Source of the DNA: JANWVO01 sp037446555 | Lineage (GTDB): Bacteria > Acidobacteriota > Terriglobia > Bryobacterales > Bryobacteraceae | DNA: 64,000 nucleotides | Reading direction: 5' to 3' | NCBI GenBank assembly: GCA_037446555.1 | Contig: JBBIIK010000009.1 | Location: 1-64,000, forward strand | Shown here: in pieces, positions 1 through 8,724 of the stretch | Numbering within the stretch: position 1 is the stretch's first letter | How the letters are laid out: each line of letters begins with the position of its first letter | The notes under the pieces: generated by a model | What the model saw: the letters and a program-made list of their open reading frames with translations, nothing else | Told to the model about the DNA's origin: nothing | Database searches by the model: none | Made by a program: the position numbers and the translations under genes

Positions 1-96
1 AACGCAAATCCTGGCGAATGTTTGGGATAAAGGGCGGCTGCGAACACCGCTGGCGTCAAGCAGAACAGGGCGGCGGGAAGTTCTGGTTTTGGGGTG

Positions 97-170
97 TGGC
101 TCCCCGGCATGGATTCGAACCACGATTCACGGCTCCAAAGGCCGCTGTCCTACCATTAGACGACCGGGGA
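97..170 (-). tRNA. tRNA-Gln (anticodon UUG)
   Basis: The minus strand folds into a full cloverleaf. The acceptor stem is TCCCCGG/CCGGGGA with discriminator G. The anticodon loop is CTTTGGA, giving anticodon TTG. The T-arm stem is CGTGG/CCATG around TTCGAAT, and a CCA end is encoded at 97-99. The U at position 1 and the UUG anticodon fit glutamine. It stands alone, with about 180 bp of empty sequence before the end of the cyclase gene. Confidence 0.95.
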
Positions 171-347
171 GTGGAGGAGTTCTGATTCCAGTGTAGCGGC
201 GCGCGGGGCGCGCGGCAACGGTCTGCGGCAGCACTCAAGTGCGGCAATGGCGTCCCTCACGGCTCCAGACTGGCAGCCCTTGCCTATGCAACGGAGGCAG
301 CTTCGTCCTTGGAGAGATCTGGGCTCCGCTCCAGCCTCGCCGCGGGC

Positions 348-2354
348 TCAGCTCGGCAGGGAACCCGCAGCGGCGTGCAGAACCTCCGGCTCGTCGCGGC
401 CGAGCGCGCGGCGCGCCATAGTGAGCGCCAGCACGGGGAAATACTTGCTGTAGAGCGTGTACCGCAGATAGAAGACGTTCGGGAAGCCGGTGCCCGTGGC
501 CAGATCTTCCTTCCACGTCCCGTCCGCCTGTTGCGTTTCGATCAGATATTCGATCCCGCGGCGCACTCCGTCATAGTAGGACTCGCCCGCCGCCAGCAGC
601 CCGAGCAGAGCCCAGGCGGTTTGGGATGGCGTGCTCGGCGCCGGGACAAAGCGATCCTCTACATAGCTGGCGCAACTCTCGCCCCATCCGCCATCGGGGT
701 TCTGCACGGCTGCCAGCCAGCGCGCCGCCTTTCGCACGGCCTCCTGCACGTTGGGGGCGCCCGAGTACTTCAAGCCGCGCATCGCCAGGAACGCGCCATA
801 GATGTAGTCCACGCCCCAGCGCCCGTACCAACTGCCGTTCCGCTCCTGTGTCTTCAGCAGATACTCGACGCCGCGGCGCACCGTGGGATGGGAGTGCACG
901 AGCCCGCGCCGGCACAGGGATTCGAGCACGCGCCCGGTGATGTCCGGGCAGGTCGGATCGAGCATGGCGTTGTGATCGGCGAAAGGAACCTTGTTCAGAA
1001 GCTGCCAGTCGTTGTCGACGTCGAACGCCGCCCAGCCGCCGTCCTTGGATTGCATTCCAATCAGCCAATTCACGGCTCGCCGCTCGCAGCGCGCCTGCGC
1101 CTCGGTGTCGCTGGCTCGCGCATGGAGCAGCGCCAGCAGAACCATGGCGGTGTCGTCGATGTCCGGATAGTGCTCATTGGCGAACTCGAACGCCCAGCCG
1201 GAAGGCTCCAGATCCGGGCGCTTCACGCTCCAGTCGCCCTTGCGGCGCACCTCGCGGGCGATCAGCCAGTCGGCGGTGCGGCGCAGGCGGTCGGCGGGCG
1301 CGCCGCCCATCTCGCCCAATGCGAACGCGGCATATGCGGTGTCCCACACCGGGGAGAAGCAGGGCTGGAAATACAGGTCGTCTTCCCGCTCTGTCAACAG
1401 CGCCTCGAACTGCCGGATAGATTCGATCAGGTCGGGATGATCGCGCGGGTAGCCGAGCGAGTCCAGCGCCATGACCAGGTACATCATCGACGGGTAGATG
1501 GCGCCGAGCCCCTCGGAATAGCGCGTGTGGTCGAGCATCCACTTTTCGGCGGCGCGGATGGCGGCGCTCTTGACGCGTGCATTGCCGCGGTCCTGCCAGA
1601 TCTTGAGTCCGCGGTCGATGCCATAGAAGAGGAAGGAAAGCTTGTCGCGCCGCGGCAGGCGGAAGCTCTTGCCCGGCGCGACGATCTCCTCGAGGTGGAA
1701 GCCGGGAGGAACGGGCCTTGTGCCGCCGCGGGACTGCACAATGGAGAGCGGAACCACGATGGCGCGCGTCCATGAGGACATCTCATAGAGCACGCCGCCC
1801 GGAAGCAGCACAAGTTCCGGCGGGATGGTGGGCACGTGCTCGCGCGGATACAGCCCGAACAGACTGAGGTTGATCTTGACGTAGCTGTTGGCCGCCTGTA
1901 CGCCGCCCAACTGCAGGATGCAGTCGCGCAGCCTTGTCATCTCCGGACTGGAAGGATCGATGCCCGCAAGCTTGAGGGCGGCATATGCCTTGACGCTGGC
2001 GCTCGGATCAGCCGGACCGCCAGGGTAGATATCGAATCCGCCGCCGGGCATCTGCCGGCGGAGGATGCTTCTGGCGGCCTTTTCGATCCTCCCCTTCGTG
2101 GGAGGGTTCCAGCCATTGGAGTCCGGCGGATAGAGCCACAACTGCAACAGGATGTAGTCCGACTCGAGCGTTGTGTCCGCCAGGAGATCGCCGCACCAGT
2201 GGCCTTCCGGCTTCTGCAGATCCAGCAACGCTCCGCCCGCCCTTTCCAGAGCCACGTTGCACGCCTGCGCCAGGCTCTGCCGCGTGGCGGCAGCCACGGA
2301 CACCGTGCGGCGCGTCACCCGCCTGTTGACGTTTTCGAACCAGACTGCATCCAT
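348..2354 (-). CDS. shc: Squalene-hopene cyclase
   Basis: This class II triterpene cyclase protonates squalene and folds it to hopene, the core of hopanoid membrane lipids; the family is membrane-associated. The 668-residue product has the catalytic acid motif DIDDTA near residue 400 and a series of QW repeats (QSKDGGW, QERNGSW, QNPDGGWG, QQADGTW), and its length is normal. I start at the ATG at 2354 because GGAGAA lies 6 nt upstream. An in-frame ATG at 2381 would add nine residues but has no good ribosome site. No other hopanoid gene is adjacent; an HpnK-like gene lies 45 kb away at 47756. The assignment is firm. Confidence 0.95.
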   Translation of the reverse strand: MDAVWFENVNRRVTRRTVSVAAATRQSLAQACNVALERAGGALLDLQKPEGHWCGDLLADTTLESDYILLQLWLYPPDSNGWNPPTKGRIEKAARSILRRQMPGGGFDIYPGGPADPSASVKAYAALKLAGIDPSSPEMTRLRDCILQLGGVQAANSYVKINLSLFGLYPREHVPTIPPELVLLPGGVLYEMSSWTRAIVVPLSIVQSRGGTRPVPPGFHLEEIVAPGKSFRLPRRDKLSFLFYGIDRGLKIWQDRGNARVKSAAIRAAEKWMLDHTRYSEGLGAIYPSMMYLVMALDSLGYPRDHPDLIESIRQFEALLTEREDDLYFQPCFSPVWDTAYAAFALGEMGGAPADRLRRTADWLIAREVRRKGDWSVKRPDLEPSGWAFEFANEHYPDIDDTAMVLLALLHARASDTEAQARCERRAVNWLIGMQSKDGGWAAFDVDNDWQLLNKVPFADHNAMLDPTCPDITGRVLESLCRRGLVHSHPTVRRGVEYLLKTQERNGSWYGRWGVDYIYGAFLAMRGLKYSGAPNVQEAVRKAARWLAAVQNPDGGWGESCASYVEDRFVPAPSTPSQTAWALLGLLAAGESYYDGVRRGIEYLIETQQADGTWKEDLATGTGFPNVFYLRYTLYSKYFPVLALTMARRALGRDEPEVLHAAAGSLPS

Positions 2355-2465
2355 CGGCGGTTCTCCGTGTGAAACTTTCATTGTCGGTCATCCGGCAGGC
2401 CGGCGGGCGCGGGGATACGCGGCGGGGGCATGGTAAACTGGGTTATTTGAGCAGCGGAGAGCACT

Positions 2466-3176
2466 GTGGACCGTCTGACACGACATGAACTGAAGACCGA
2501 CAAGTTCGTCGAGGAGGTCGGGCACACCGTCCATTTCCTCGAAGAACACAGGCAGGCGATCATCCGCTATGGTTCCATCGCGCTGGCGCTGATCGTTATC
2601 GCCGCAGCGGTTTTCGGATACACGCGCACGAAGCGCGCCGAGCGGCAGCTGGCGCTTGGCAAGGTGCTGGAGACCTACAATGCGCCCGTGATGGATCCGC
2701 CGCCGGCCGAAATGAAGGCGTTCCGCACCGAAGAAGAGAAGAACCAGGCAATCGTCAAGGGTTGCAACGAGCTGATCCAGACGTACGCCGGCAGCGATGA
2801 AGCCGCGCTGGCCACCTACCTGCTCGGCGCAAACGCCGCCGACCAGGGCGACCTGGACGCCGCGGAACGCTATTTGAAGAGCGCGGCGGAGAACGCGAGC
2901 CTGGAGTATGCCTCGATGGCGGAGTTCGCGCTGGCGCAGTTGTATGTTTCGCGCGGCAAGGAGGCGGACGCCGAGAAGCTGCTCCGCTCGCTCGTCGAGA
3001 AGCCCACGGTGCTGGTCACCAAAGAGCAGGCCTCGCTGAAGCTGGCGGAAGTGCTGAAGAAGTCCAAGCCCGAGGAGGCGCGCAAGCTGGCCGCGCCCCT
3101 GCAGAGCAGGCCCGGCGCGGTGGGACGGGCGGCTATCGCCATCCTCGGCGAACTGGGCCGACAGCAAGGATCGTGA
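2466..3176 (+). CDS. Single-pass membrane protein with TPR-like periplasmic domain (YfgM type)
   Basis: The protein has 236 residues. A cytoplasmic N-terminus of about 30 residues is followed by one membrane helix (about 35-55). The rest is helical, with Ala/Leu-rich TPR-like repeats between about 90 and 225. The layout resembles YfgM/TPR_21 proteins, which work with the SecYEG translocon or as periplasmic chaperones; the exact role here is inferred. The start is GTG, preceded by GGAGAG 6 nt away. A TAAACT -10 element lies at 2434-2439. The last codons overlap the dGTPase start by 4 bp (GTGA), so the two are translationally coupled. Confidence 0.75.
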   Translation: MDRLTRHELKTDKFVEEVGHTVHFLEEHRQAIIRYGSIALALIVIAAAVFGYTRTKRAERQLALGKVLETYNAPVMDPPPAEMKAFRTEEEKNQAIVKGCNELIQTYAGSDEAALATYLLGANAADQGDLDAAERYLKSAAENASLEYASMAEFALAQLYVSRGKEADAEKLLRSLVEKPTVLVTKEQASLKLAEVLKKSKPEEARKLAAPLQSRPGAVGRAAIAILGELGRQQGS

Positions 3177-4285
3177 CTCTCTCCAGGCTCCGGTTCCCTC
3201 TTGCCGCCCTTCGCGGACGGCGCTATCCGGAGCCCCCGCATCCCTACCGCAATGAGTTCCAGCGCGACCGGGACCGGATTGTCCACGCGCGGGCGTTCCG
3301 CCGCCTGGAAGACAAGACGCAGGTCTTCAGCGAGCGGCTGAGCGACCACTTCCGCAACCGCCTGACGCACACCATCGAGGTCGCCCAGATCGCCCGCACC
3401 GTGGCCTCCTCTCTCGGACTGGACGAAGACTTTACCGAGGCGCTGGCGCTCGCTCACGACATCGGCCACCCGCCGTTCGGGCACTCCGGCGAGGAAGCTC
3501 TGGACCTCCAGATGCGGCGCTTCGGCGAGCGGTTCGACCACAACGTCAACGCCCTGCATCTTGTGGAGAGCTTCGAACAGCGCTACGCCGCATTTCCGGG
3601 CCTCAACCTCACATTTGAGGTGCGCGAAGGCATCGTGAAGCACTCGCGCGACATCGAACCTGGCGAGAACCCGGAACTGGAGGAGTACCTGCCCGGACTG
3701 CGCCCGCCGCTCGAGGCCCAGTTGATCGACCTGGCCGATGAAGTGGCCTACAACACGGCCGATCTCGACGACGGATGGAGCGCCGGCCTGTTCACGATGG
3801 AGCAGATCGAGGCGGAGGTCCCGGGCTTCCGGCTTGTGGCGCGCCAGGCGCGGCAACTCTACCCGCATGCTTCGGAGCGTGCCCTGTTTCTCGAGTCCCA
3901 GCGCCGGCTGATCGACCTGCTTGCCACGGCGCTGATCGAGGGAACAGCGGCGCAGGCGCTGGCCAGCGGCGCGGAAACCGCCGAAGATCTGCGCCGGCTG
4001 CCCCGCGTGGCCCGCTTGACGCCGGAAGCCGCCGAGACCAGCCAGGCTCTCAAGCGGTTCCTTTTCGAACGGCTCTACTCCATCCCCATGCTGGCGGAGG
4101 AGCGCCGCCTGGCGACGGAGCGCATCGGGGGGCTGTTCGGATTTTTCCTGAACGATCCCGGAAAATTGCCGGAGAATCACAGGGAAAGGGTCATGGATTT
4201 TCCTCTGCACAGGGTCATTTGCGATTACATTGCAGGAATGACGGATGGTTATTTCCGCAAGACTGCGGCCCGTTTTCTCGGATGA
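3173..4285 (+). CDS. dgt: Deoxyguanosinetriphosphate triphosphohydrolase-like protein
   Basis: This HD-domain dNTPase converts dGTP (often other dNTPs too) to the nucleoside and triphosphate in the cytoplasm. It has 370 residues. The metal site is visible as His66 in RLTHTIEV, His-Asp at 95-96 in AHDIGHPPFGH, and an Asp in the LIDLADEVAYN segment. The N-terminal YRNEFQRDRDRI and AFRRLEDKTQVF segments are typical of the dGTPase family. It starts at GTG inside the end of the upstream TPR gene. The family is certain; substrate range is not readable from sequence. Confidence 0.92.
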   Translation: MTLSRLRFPLAALRGRRYPEPPHPYRNEFQRDRDRIVHARAFRRLEDKTQVFSERLSDHFRNRLTHTIEVAQIARTVASSLGLDEDFTEALALAHDIGHPPFGHSGEEALDLQMRRFGERFDHNVNALHLVESFEQRYAAFPGLNLTFEVREGIVKHSRDIEPGENPELEEYLPGLRPPLEAQLIDLADEVAYNTADLDDGWSAGLFTMEQIEAEVPGFRLVARQARQLYPHASERALFLESQRRLIDLLATALIEGTAAQALASGAETAEDLRRLPRVARLTPEAAETSQALKRFLFERLYSIPMLAEERRLATERIGGLFGFFLNDPGKLPENHRERVMDFPLHRVICDYIAGMTDGYFRKTAARFLG

Positions 4286-4300
4286 GGCCGCTGCGGCGGA

Positions 4301-4465
4301 TCAGCCCCCCTGTTTCGGCTCCTGCTCGTGCAGGTTCATCACTTCGGCCCGCCGGACGCCGTAAATCCGCTCGAGGGCCCGGCAAAGCTCCGCGGCAAAG
4401 CGGCGCGGATTTTCGCTTTCATCCAGATCGGTTTCCACTTTGAGGTAAATATCCACGGCAGCCAT
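4301..4465 (-). CDS. Small conserved-looking unknown protein, 54 aa
   Basis: I do not recognise the family. The product is acidic and mixed alpha/beta in character: a strand-like segment (VDIYLKVETDL) is followed by a helix (RRFAAELCRALERIYG) and a second strand (RRAEVMNL). That reads as a folded mini-domain rather than noise. The stop is 15 bp from the convergent dGTPase stop. A TATCAT -10 lies 7 nt before the ATG, and it overlaps the -10 of the divergent gene at 4490. No Shine-Dalgarno is present, so the mRNA is probably leaderless. Confidence 0.6.
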   Translation of the reverse strand: MAAVDIYLKVETDLDESENPRRFAAELCRALERIYGVRRAEVMNLHEQEPKQGG

Positions 4466-4472
4466 CGTCCGG

Positions 4473-4482
4473 ATGATACGAT
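4473..4482. promoter_or_regulatory. Overlapping divergent -10 elements (ATNNTANNAT)
   Basis: The ten bases ATGATACGAT contain TACGAT on the plus strand and TATCAT on the minus strand, sharing the central TA. Each ends 7 nt from a start codon (4490 plus, 4465 minus). The whole gap between the genes is 24 bp, so no other promoter can fit. Confidence 0.6.
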
Positions 4483-4489
4483 AAAAGCA

Positions 4490-5122
4490 ATGCAGCGCGC
4501 CAAATGCCATCTCTGCGAGACGCGTCCTCCGCGGCGCGCCTGTCCGGCCCTGGGCCGCGACATTTGCGCGGTCTGCTGCGGCGAACACCGCGAGGAGTCC
4601 GTCGACTGCCCGCTGGACTGCCCGCACCTGCGCGAGGCTCGCCGGCACGAGAAGCCGCCTGCGCGCGACCCGCAGACACTGCCCCACCCGGACATCGAGG
4701 TGACGGAGCGGTTCCTGGCCGAAAACGAGCATCTCGTTGTCCTTGCCGGCCGGCTGCTGGTGGTTGCCGCGCTGCAATCGCCGGGCGCCGTGGATTCCGA
4801 CTTGCGCGACGCCCTGGAGTCGCTCGCCCGAACCTACCGGAGCGCCTCGAGTGGGCTGATCTACGAGAGCCGCCCGGCCAACCGGATCGCCGAAGGCATC
4901 GTCGAGCGCTTCCGGAAGGAGATGGCCGACTTCCGCGAACGCGTGGCCGAGCGGACGGGCGTGCACAGCATTCGCGACCAGGAACTGCTGGGGGCGCTCG
5001 TCTTCTGGCAGCGCATGGAGTGGCAGGGCAACAACGGGCGCCGCAAGGGCCGCGCCTTCATTGACCGCCTCGTAAGCCTGCTGCCGCCTCCTCCACAACA
5101 AGAGAACCGGGTCACGGCCTGA
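4490..5122 (+). CDS. Unknown protein with Cys-rich N-terminal metal-binding motif
   Basis: The product has 210 residues. Within the first 45 it carries CHLC, then CP, then ICAVCCGEHRE, then DCPLDCPH, a cluster of Cys and His that looks like a zinc ribbon. The rest is mostly helical and soluble, with no known catalytic motif. I start at the ATG at 4490 because TACGAT ends 7 nt upstream and the frame before it reads like non-coding sequence. It precedes the reductase at 5146 by 23 bp and may be co-transcribed with it. Function unknown; a regulatory or metal-handling role is only a guess. Confidence 0.7.
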   Translation: MQRAKCHLCETRPPRRACPALGRDICAVCCGEHREESVDCPLDCPHLREARRHEKPPARDPQTLPHPDIEVTERFLAENEHLVVLAGRLLVVAALQSPGAVDSDLRDALESLARTYRSASSGLIYESRPANRIAEGIVERFRKEMADFRERVAERTGVHSIRDQELLGALVFWQRMEWQGNNGRRKGRAFIDRLVSLLPPPPQQENRVTA

Positions 5123-5145
5123 GGCATCCGCACCAGTAGAGACTC

Positions 5146-5835
5146 ATGGAAGCGTTGCTTGTTTCGTCCGCCGATATCGCGCCCGAAGTGCGGCACTTCG
5201 TCTTCGAAGCCGCCGGCGTGGAGCGGCTGGAAGCTCTGCCCGGGCAGTTCGTCTCGTTCACCGGCGAAGTCAACGGGCGGCGAGTCACGAGAGCGTACTC
5301 CCTTGCCGGGCTTCCCCGAGGCAACCGCTTCGAGCTTTGCCTCAACCGTGTAAAGGAAGGCCTGCTCTCGCCGTGGCTGTTCGAGTTGCGCCCTGGCGAC
5401 ACCGTGTCGATGCAGGGGCCGCTCGGCTACTTCACGCCGCGCGTTCCGTTCCACGATGCCGTGCTGGTCGCCACCGGTACGGGTATCGCCCCTTTCCGCG
5501 CCTTCCTGCAATCGGCGCAAGTGCTGGACAGCGGCGCGCGGATCACCCTTTTGTTCGGAGCGCGATATGCAGAATCTCTGCTCTACCAGAGCGAGTTTGA
5601 GGAACTGGCGCGCAACCGGCCGGGCTTCCGGTACCTGCCAACGCTCACGCGCCCGCCGACGGACTGGCGGGGACTCACCGGGCGCGTGCAGGCGCACCTG
5701 GACGAGGCGCTGGGCGGGCGCACGGACCTGGACGTCTATCTCTGCGGCATGAAAGCGATGGTGGACGATATACGCCGCCTGCTGAAGGAACGCGGATTCG
5801 ACCGCCGCCAGATCATTGCCGAGAAATACGACTAG
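5146..5835 (+). CDS. Ferredoxin-NADP(+) reductase-like flavoprotein
   Basis: This FNR-fold oxidoreductase moves electrons between NAD(P)H and a carrier through FAD. It has 229 residues. The FAD-binding RAYSLAG lies near 48-54, a glycine-rich nucleotide motif GTGIAPFRAF near 110, and the C-terminal LCGMKAMVDDIRRLLKERG segment closes the NAD(P) domain. It has no iron-sulfur domain of its own, so a separate ferredoxin or enzyme partner is expected; the partner is not shown by context. Its TAG stop is part of the -10 element of the next gene. Confidence 0.88.
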   Translation: MEALLVSSADIAPEVRHFVFEAAGVERLEALPGQFVSFTGEVNGRRVTRAYSLAGLPRGNRFELCLNRVKEGLLSPWLFELRPGDTVSMQGPLGYFTPRVPFHDAVLVATGTGIAPFRAFLQSAQVLDSGARITLLFGARYAESLLYQSEFEELARNRPGFRYLPTLTRPPTDWRGLTGRVQAHLDEALGGRTDLDVYLCGMKAMVDDIRRLLKERGFDRRQIIAEKYD

Positions 5836-5846
5836 AATCGAGACAG

Positions 5847-6104
5847 ATGGGCGTGCCCCTGAAGCGCGCGGTTCTGACTGTGGCTGCGGCCATATGCGTG
5901 TTCGCGCTCGCTGTCGCCGCCGGATTGAAACTGACTCCCGAGCCGCGCGCGCAGATCGACTATCTCGTCATCGGCTCCGTAGCCACTTTTCTGATGCTCG
6001 GGGTTGTCTTCGGCTTGGTTCTCGCACTTTGGGTCAAGCCGCGGGACTTTCTAGCGAAGCGCCGCCAGAAGACGCGGCCGGCGGACAGCCCGCAGACGCG
6101 GTGA
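5847..6104 (+). CDS. Small two-helix membrane protein, unknown
   Basis: This 85-residue protein has two predicted membrane helices (about 8-25 and 39-62), separated by a short loop and followed by a basic tail (KPRDFLAKRRQK). The positive charge after the second helix suggests both ends are cytoplasmic. A TAGAAT -10 at 5833-5838 overlaps the stop of the reductase gene and ends 8 nt before the ATG; no Shine-Dalgarno is present. No family recognised. Confidence 0.7.
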   Translation: MGVPLKRAVLTVAAAICVFALAVAAGLKLTPEPRAQIDYLVIGSVATFLMLGVVFGLVLALWVKPRDFLAKRRQKTRPADSPQTR

Positions 6105-6122
6105 CGCGCCGCCCGGCCCGGG

Positions 6123-7055
6123 TCAGGCGGCGCGTTGAAGCGTGATTCTGGCCAGGACCTCCCGCGTCTGATCCAGAGAGGCGAAGCTGACGCCGGGCAG
6201 CCGCGCCGAGGCCGTGCCCGCAGCCACGCCCCATTGCAGCGCCTCCGGGCGCGTGGCGTCGTTGGTGAGCGCCCATACATAGGCGGCTGCGAGCGCGTCG
6301 CCGGCGCCAATCGGGCACAGCGCCTCCACACGCGGCGGGGCTGCTTCCCAAGCGGACCCGTCCTCGAAGGCGCCGACAGCGCCGCGCGCGCCCAGCGACA
6401 GCACCACGTTGCGCGCCCCCATGCCGCGGATCCGCTCCGCCGCCTCCTGGAAGTGCGCGCGCGTCAGCAACGCGCGGTTCAGCAGCCGCTCCGCCTCCTG
6501 CTGGTTGGGTGTGACCACCGTGGGGCGGGCTTCCAGCGCGGCTTCTAGCGGATCCCCGTCGGCGTCGAGCAGCGTGCGCACGCCCGGGTCCTCCGCCGCG
6601 CGGATCAGGCGCGCATAGAAGTCCGCAGGCACGCCCGGAGGCAGCGAACCGCACAGCATGAGCCAGGACGATCCAGGAAGCTTCGCCCGCACGGCTTTCT
6701 CAAGCTTGGCCACCTCCACCGGGGCCAGCTCCGGCCCGATTTCGTTGAGCTTCACCGCCAGCCCGTGACGGTCGGCGATGGTGAGGTTCGTGCGGATCTC
6801 GCTGCGCACGCGGACGAACTCGCAGGGGAAGCCACAACATCCGAGATACTCTTCCAGTTGTCTTCCCGCCTTGCCGCCGCAGATGGCGATGGCGAGTGTG
6901 TCGCCGCCGAAAGAGTGGATTACGCACGAGGCATTGATGCCGCGCCCGCCCGCCGACTTGCGCGTGTCGAGAATGTAGGCCCGGTCGTCGAAGACCAGAC
7001 GGTCAACAGTCACGTTCCTGTCGATGGCGGGATTGGCTGTCAGAGTGAGGATCAA
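6123..7055 (-). CDS. PfkB-family sugar-phosphate kinase (1-phosphofructokinase/tagatose-6-phosphate kinase type)
   Basis: This ribokinase-fold kinase phosphorylates a sugar phosphate with ATP. It has 310 residues. The N-terminus ILTLTANPAID is typical of FruK/LacC. A substrate-binding KSAGGRGIN segment follows, and the catalytic GAGDAL motif lies near 253. This subgroup acts on fructose 1-phosphate, fructose 6-phosphate or tagatose 6-phosphate; which one cannot be read here. The start is TTG at 7055, because TAAAAT ends 6 nt upstream and the only nearby ATG runs into TGA after two codons. The mRNA is probably leaderless. Confidence 0.88.
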   Translation of the reverse strand: MILTLTANPAIDRNVTVDRLVFDDRAYILDTRKSAGGRGINASCVIHSFGGDTLAIAICGGKAGRQLEEYLGCCGFPCEFVRVRSEIRTNLTIADRHGLAVKLNEIGPELAPVEVAKLEKAVRAKLPGSSWLMLCGSLPPGVPADFYARLIRAAEDPGVRTLLDADGDPLEAALEARPTVVTPNQQEAERLLNRALLTRAHFQEAAERIRGMGARNVVLSLGARGAVGAFEDGSAWEAAPPRVEALCPIGAGDALAAAYVWALTNDATRPEALQWGVAAGTASARLPGVSFASLDQTREVLARITLQRAA

Positions 7056-7100
7056 CGCGTCATTTTATCGTGAATCAGGGCCGGGTGGTAATCTGGGCAT

Positions 7101-7991
7101 TTGAACCGGCATCCGCAATTCTGGGCCTATGCGGCCCTGATTTCCGTCTGTTTTTTCTGGGGCACCACATATCTGGGCATCCGCATGGCGCTCGAGATGT
7201 GGGCGCCGATGACGCTGGTGGCGGTGCGGTTCCTGCTGTCGGGCGGCATCCTGATGGCGGGAGCGCTGTTGCTGAAAGCGGACCTGCCGCGGGGGCGGGA
7301 ACTGGCTCTGACCGCGCTCTACGGGGTGGTGATTCTCGGCGCCGGCAATGGCGCACTGGTGCTGGCCGAAACCTGGATTCCCAGCGGCATGGCCGCGTTG
7401 ATCATCACGATTAGCCCCTTCTGGATGGTGGGCCTGAACGCGCTGCTTCCGCCCCGCGAACCGCTTCACCCTCCCACCCTTGCAGGGATGGCGGTCGGAC
7501 TGGCGGGCGCCGTGCTGCTGGTGGGCCCCGGAGCGCTGGCCGGCGGCGCGGCGGGCGCCGCCATGCTGAAGGGCGCGCTGGTGCTCCAGGCGGGCTGCGT
7601 CAGCTGGTCTCTGGGATCGCTCCTGCAAAAGCGGTTGCCCACGCGAGCCCACCCCATCGTCTCCGGCGGCATCCAGCAGCTCGCCGCCGGCCTGGCTTTC
7701 GTCCCTCTGGCCCTGCTGTGGCCGGGCGAAATCCACTTCTCGCCGCGCGGGCTGGGCGCGCTGCTCTACCTGGTGATCTTCGGCTCCATCGTGGGCTACT
7801 CGAGCTATGTCGTGGCGCTGGAACGGCTGCCGGTGGCGGTGGTTTCGATCTACAACTATGTGAATCCGGTGGTGGCCGTGATCCTCGGCTGGATCTTCTA
7901 CCGCGAGCCGTTCGGGATGCGCGAGGCGGCCGCGATGCTGGTGATCTTCGCCGGAGTGGCCATGGTGAAGCGGATGCAGGACTCCCGCTGA
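7101..7991 (+). CDS. DMT-superfamily exporter (EamA domains)
   Basis: This inner-membrane permease of the drug/metabolite transporter group has 296 residues, about ten hydrophobic helices and two EamA repeats. Family hallmarks are FFWGTTYLGIR in the first helix and NYVNPVVAVILGWIFYREP in the second repeat. Members of the YedA/RhaT-like clade export amino acids or other small metabolites; the substrate is unknown. The start is TTG, 6 nt after TAATCT (7089-7094), with no Shine-Dalgarno. It ends 4 bp from the convergent gene at 7996. Confidence 0.88.
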   Translation: MNRHPQFWAYAALISVCFFWGTTYLGIRMALEMWAPMTLVAVRFLLSGGILMAGALLLKADLPRGRELALTALYGVVILGAGNGALVLAETWIPSGMAALIITISPFWMVGLNALLPPREPLHPPTLAGMAVGLAGAVLLVGPGALAGGAAGAAMLKGALVLQAGCVSWSLGSLLQKRLPTRAHPIVSGGIQQLAAGLAFVPLALLWPGEIHFSPRGLGALLYLVIFGSIVGYSSYVVALERLPVAVVSIYNYVNPVVAVILGWIFYREPFGMREAAAMLVIFAGVAMVKRMQDSR

Positions 7992-7995
7992 TCCG

Positions 7996-8652
7996 CTACT
8001 GCCTGGAGCCCCGCAGCCGCGCCCCCAACGCTCCGCCCAGCGAGCAGAAGATCGTCAGGAACAGAAACTGGAAAACGAGCCCGGCGATCAGCGTGAACGC
8101 GAACGTCCGCGGATCCTCCAGCATCTTGCGGAACCGCTCCACGGAGTCCTGCGGCAGGTTCATGCGGGCAAGGCTCTCTTCGTAAGCCTCGGACAAATCT
8201 CCGCTGGCCGAAAGCACGGCCATGCCCGCCGTGAAGAACACCGTGGCGATGACAAACGTGAAGATGCCCGTGATCCAGCCCACGCGCGCGCCCTCGATGA
8301 CGCTCAGCGGAGCGCCCGTGCGGCGCATGTATAGCACGGCTGCGTAAAAGCCGCCGCCCAGCAACAGCAGCGGGAGCAGAATGGATGCGCCCGCCATGGC
8401 GCTGAGGATCGACGCCAACTGCACGAGCAACGCCGCCAGGAAACCCACGCGAATGGCCGCCTGGTTCTGGAAGGCAGGCGCCTCTGGCGCCGGCGCAGCG
8501 GCGTCCTGTGCGGCGAAAGCCGCGGGCTCCTGCGCCGCCTCCGGCCGCTCCTCCTCCGCGGCGGGAGTGAGTTCGCGCACCGGCCGCCCGCAACGGTGGC
8601 AGAAGAGCGCGTCTTCCACCAGCTTCGCGCCACAGGTGCAGGTGGTCTCCAC
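7996..8652 (-). CDS. Zinc-ribbon membrane protein, unknown
   Basis: The protein has 218 residues. An N-terminal zinc ribbon (CTCG...CHRCG, first 22 residues) is followed by a low-complexity Ala/Glu/Pro linker to about residue 60 and then four predicted membrane helices (about 68-85, 90-108, 125-148, 187-210). This arrangement is common in membrane proteins of unknown role, where the ribbon sits in the cytoplasm. The start codon is GTG. It diverges from the dehydrogenase at 8725 across 72 bp. Confidence 0.75.
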   Translation of the reverse strand: METTCTCGAKLVEDALFCHRCGRPVRELTPAAEEERPEAAQEPAAFAAQDAAAPAPEAPAFQNQAAIRVGFLAALLVQLASILSAMAGASILLPLLLLGGGFYAAVLYMRRTGAPLSVIEGARVGWITGIFTFVIATVFFTAGMAVLSASGDLSEAYEESLARMNLPQDSVERFRKMLEDPRTFAFTLIAGLVFQFLFLTIFCSLGGALGARLRGSRQ

Positions 8653-8724
8653 TGATTTCAGTTTCCCGTACAGCGTCGGACGGGAGCAAATGCCGCGCGT
8701 GCAGGATTATTCTGGGAACGAGGC

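Noticed and set aside
309..1775. Long open frame opposite squalene-hopene cyclase
   Set aside because: Shadow of a GC-rich gene: composition is Arg/Ala/Gly-heavy without domains, and the opposite strand is a clear enzyme.
2870..4210. 446-codon frame opposite dgt
   Set aside because: Antisense shadow; dgt motifs are complete on the plus strand.
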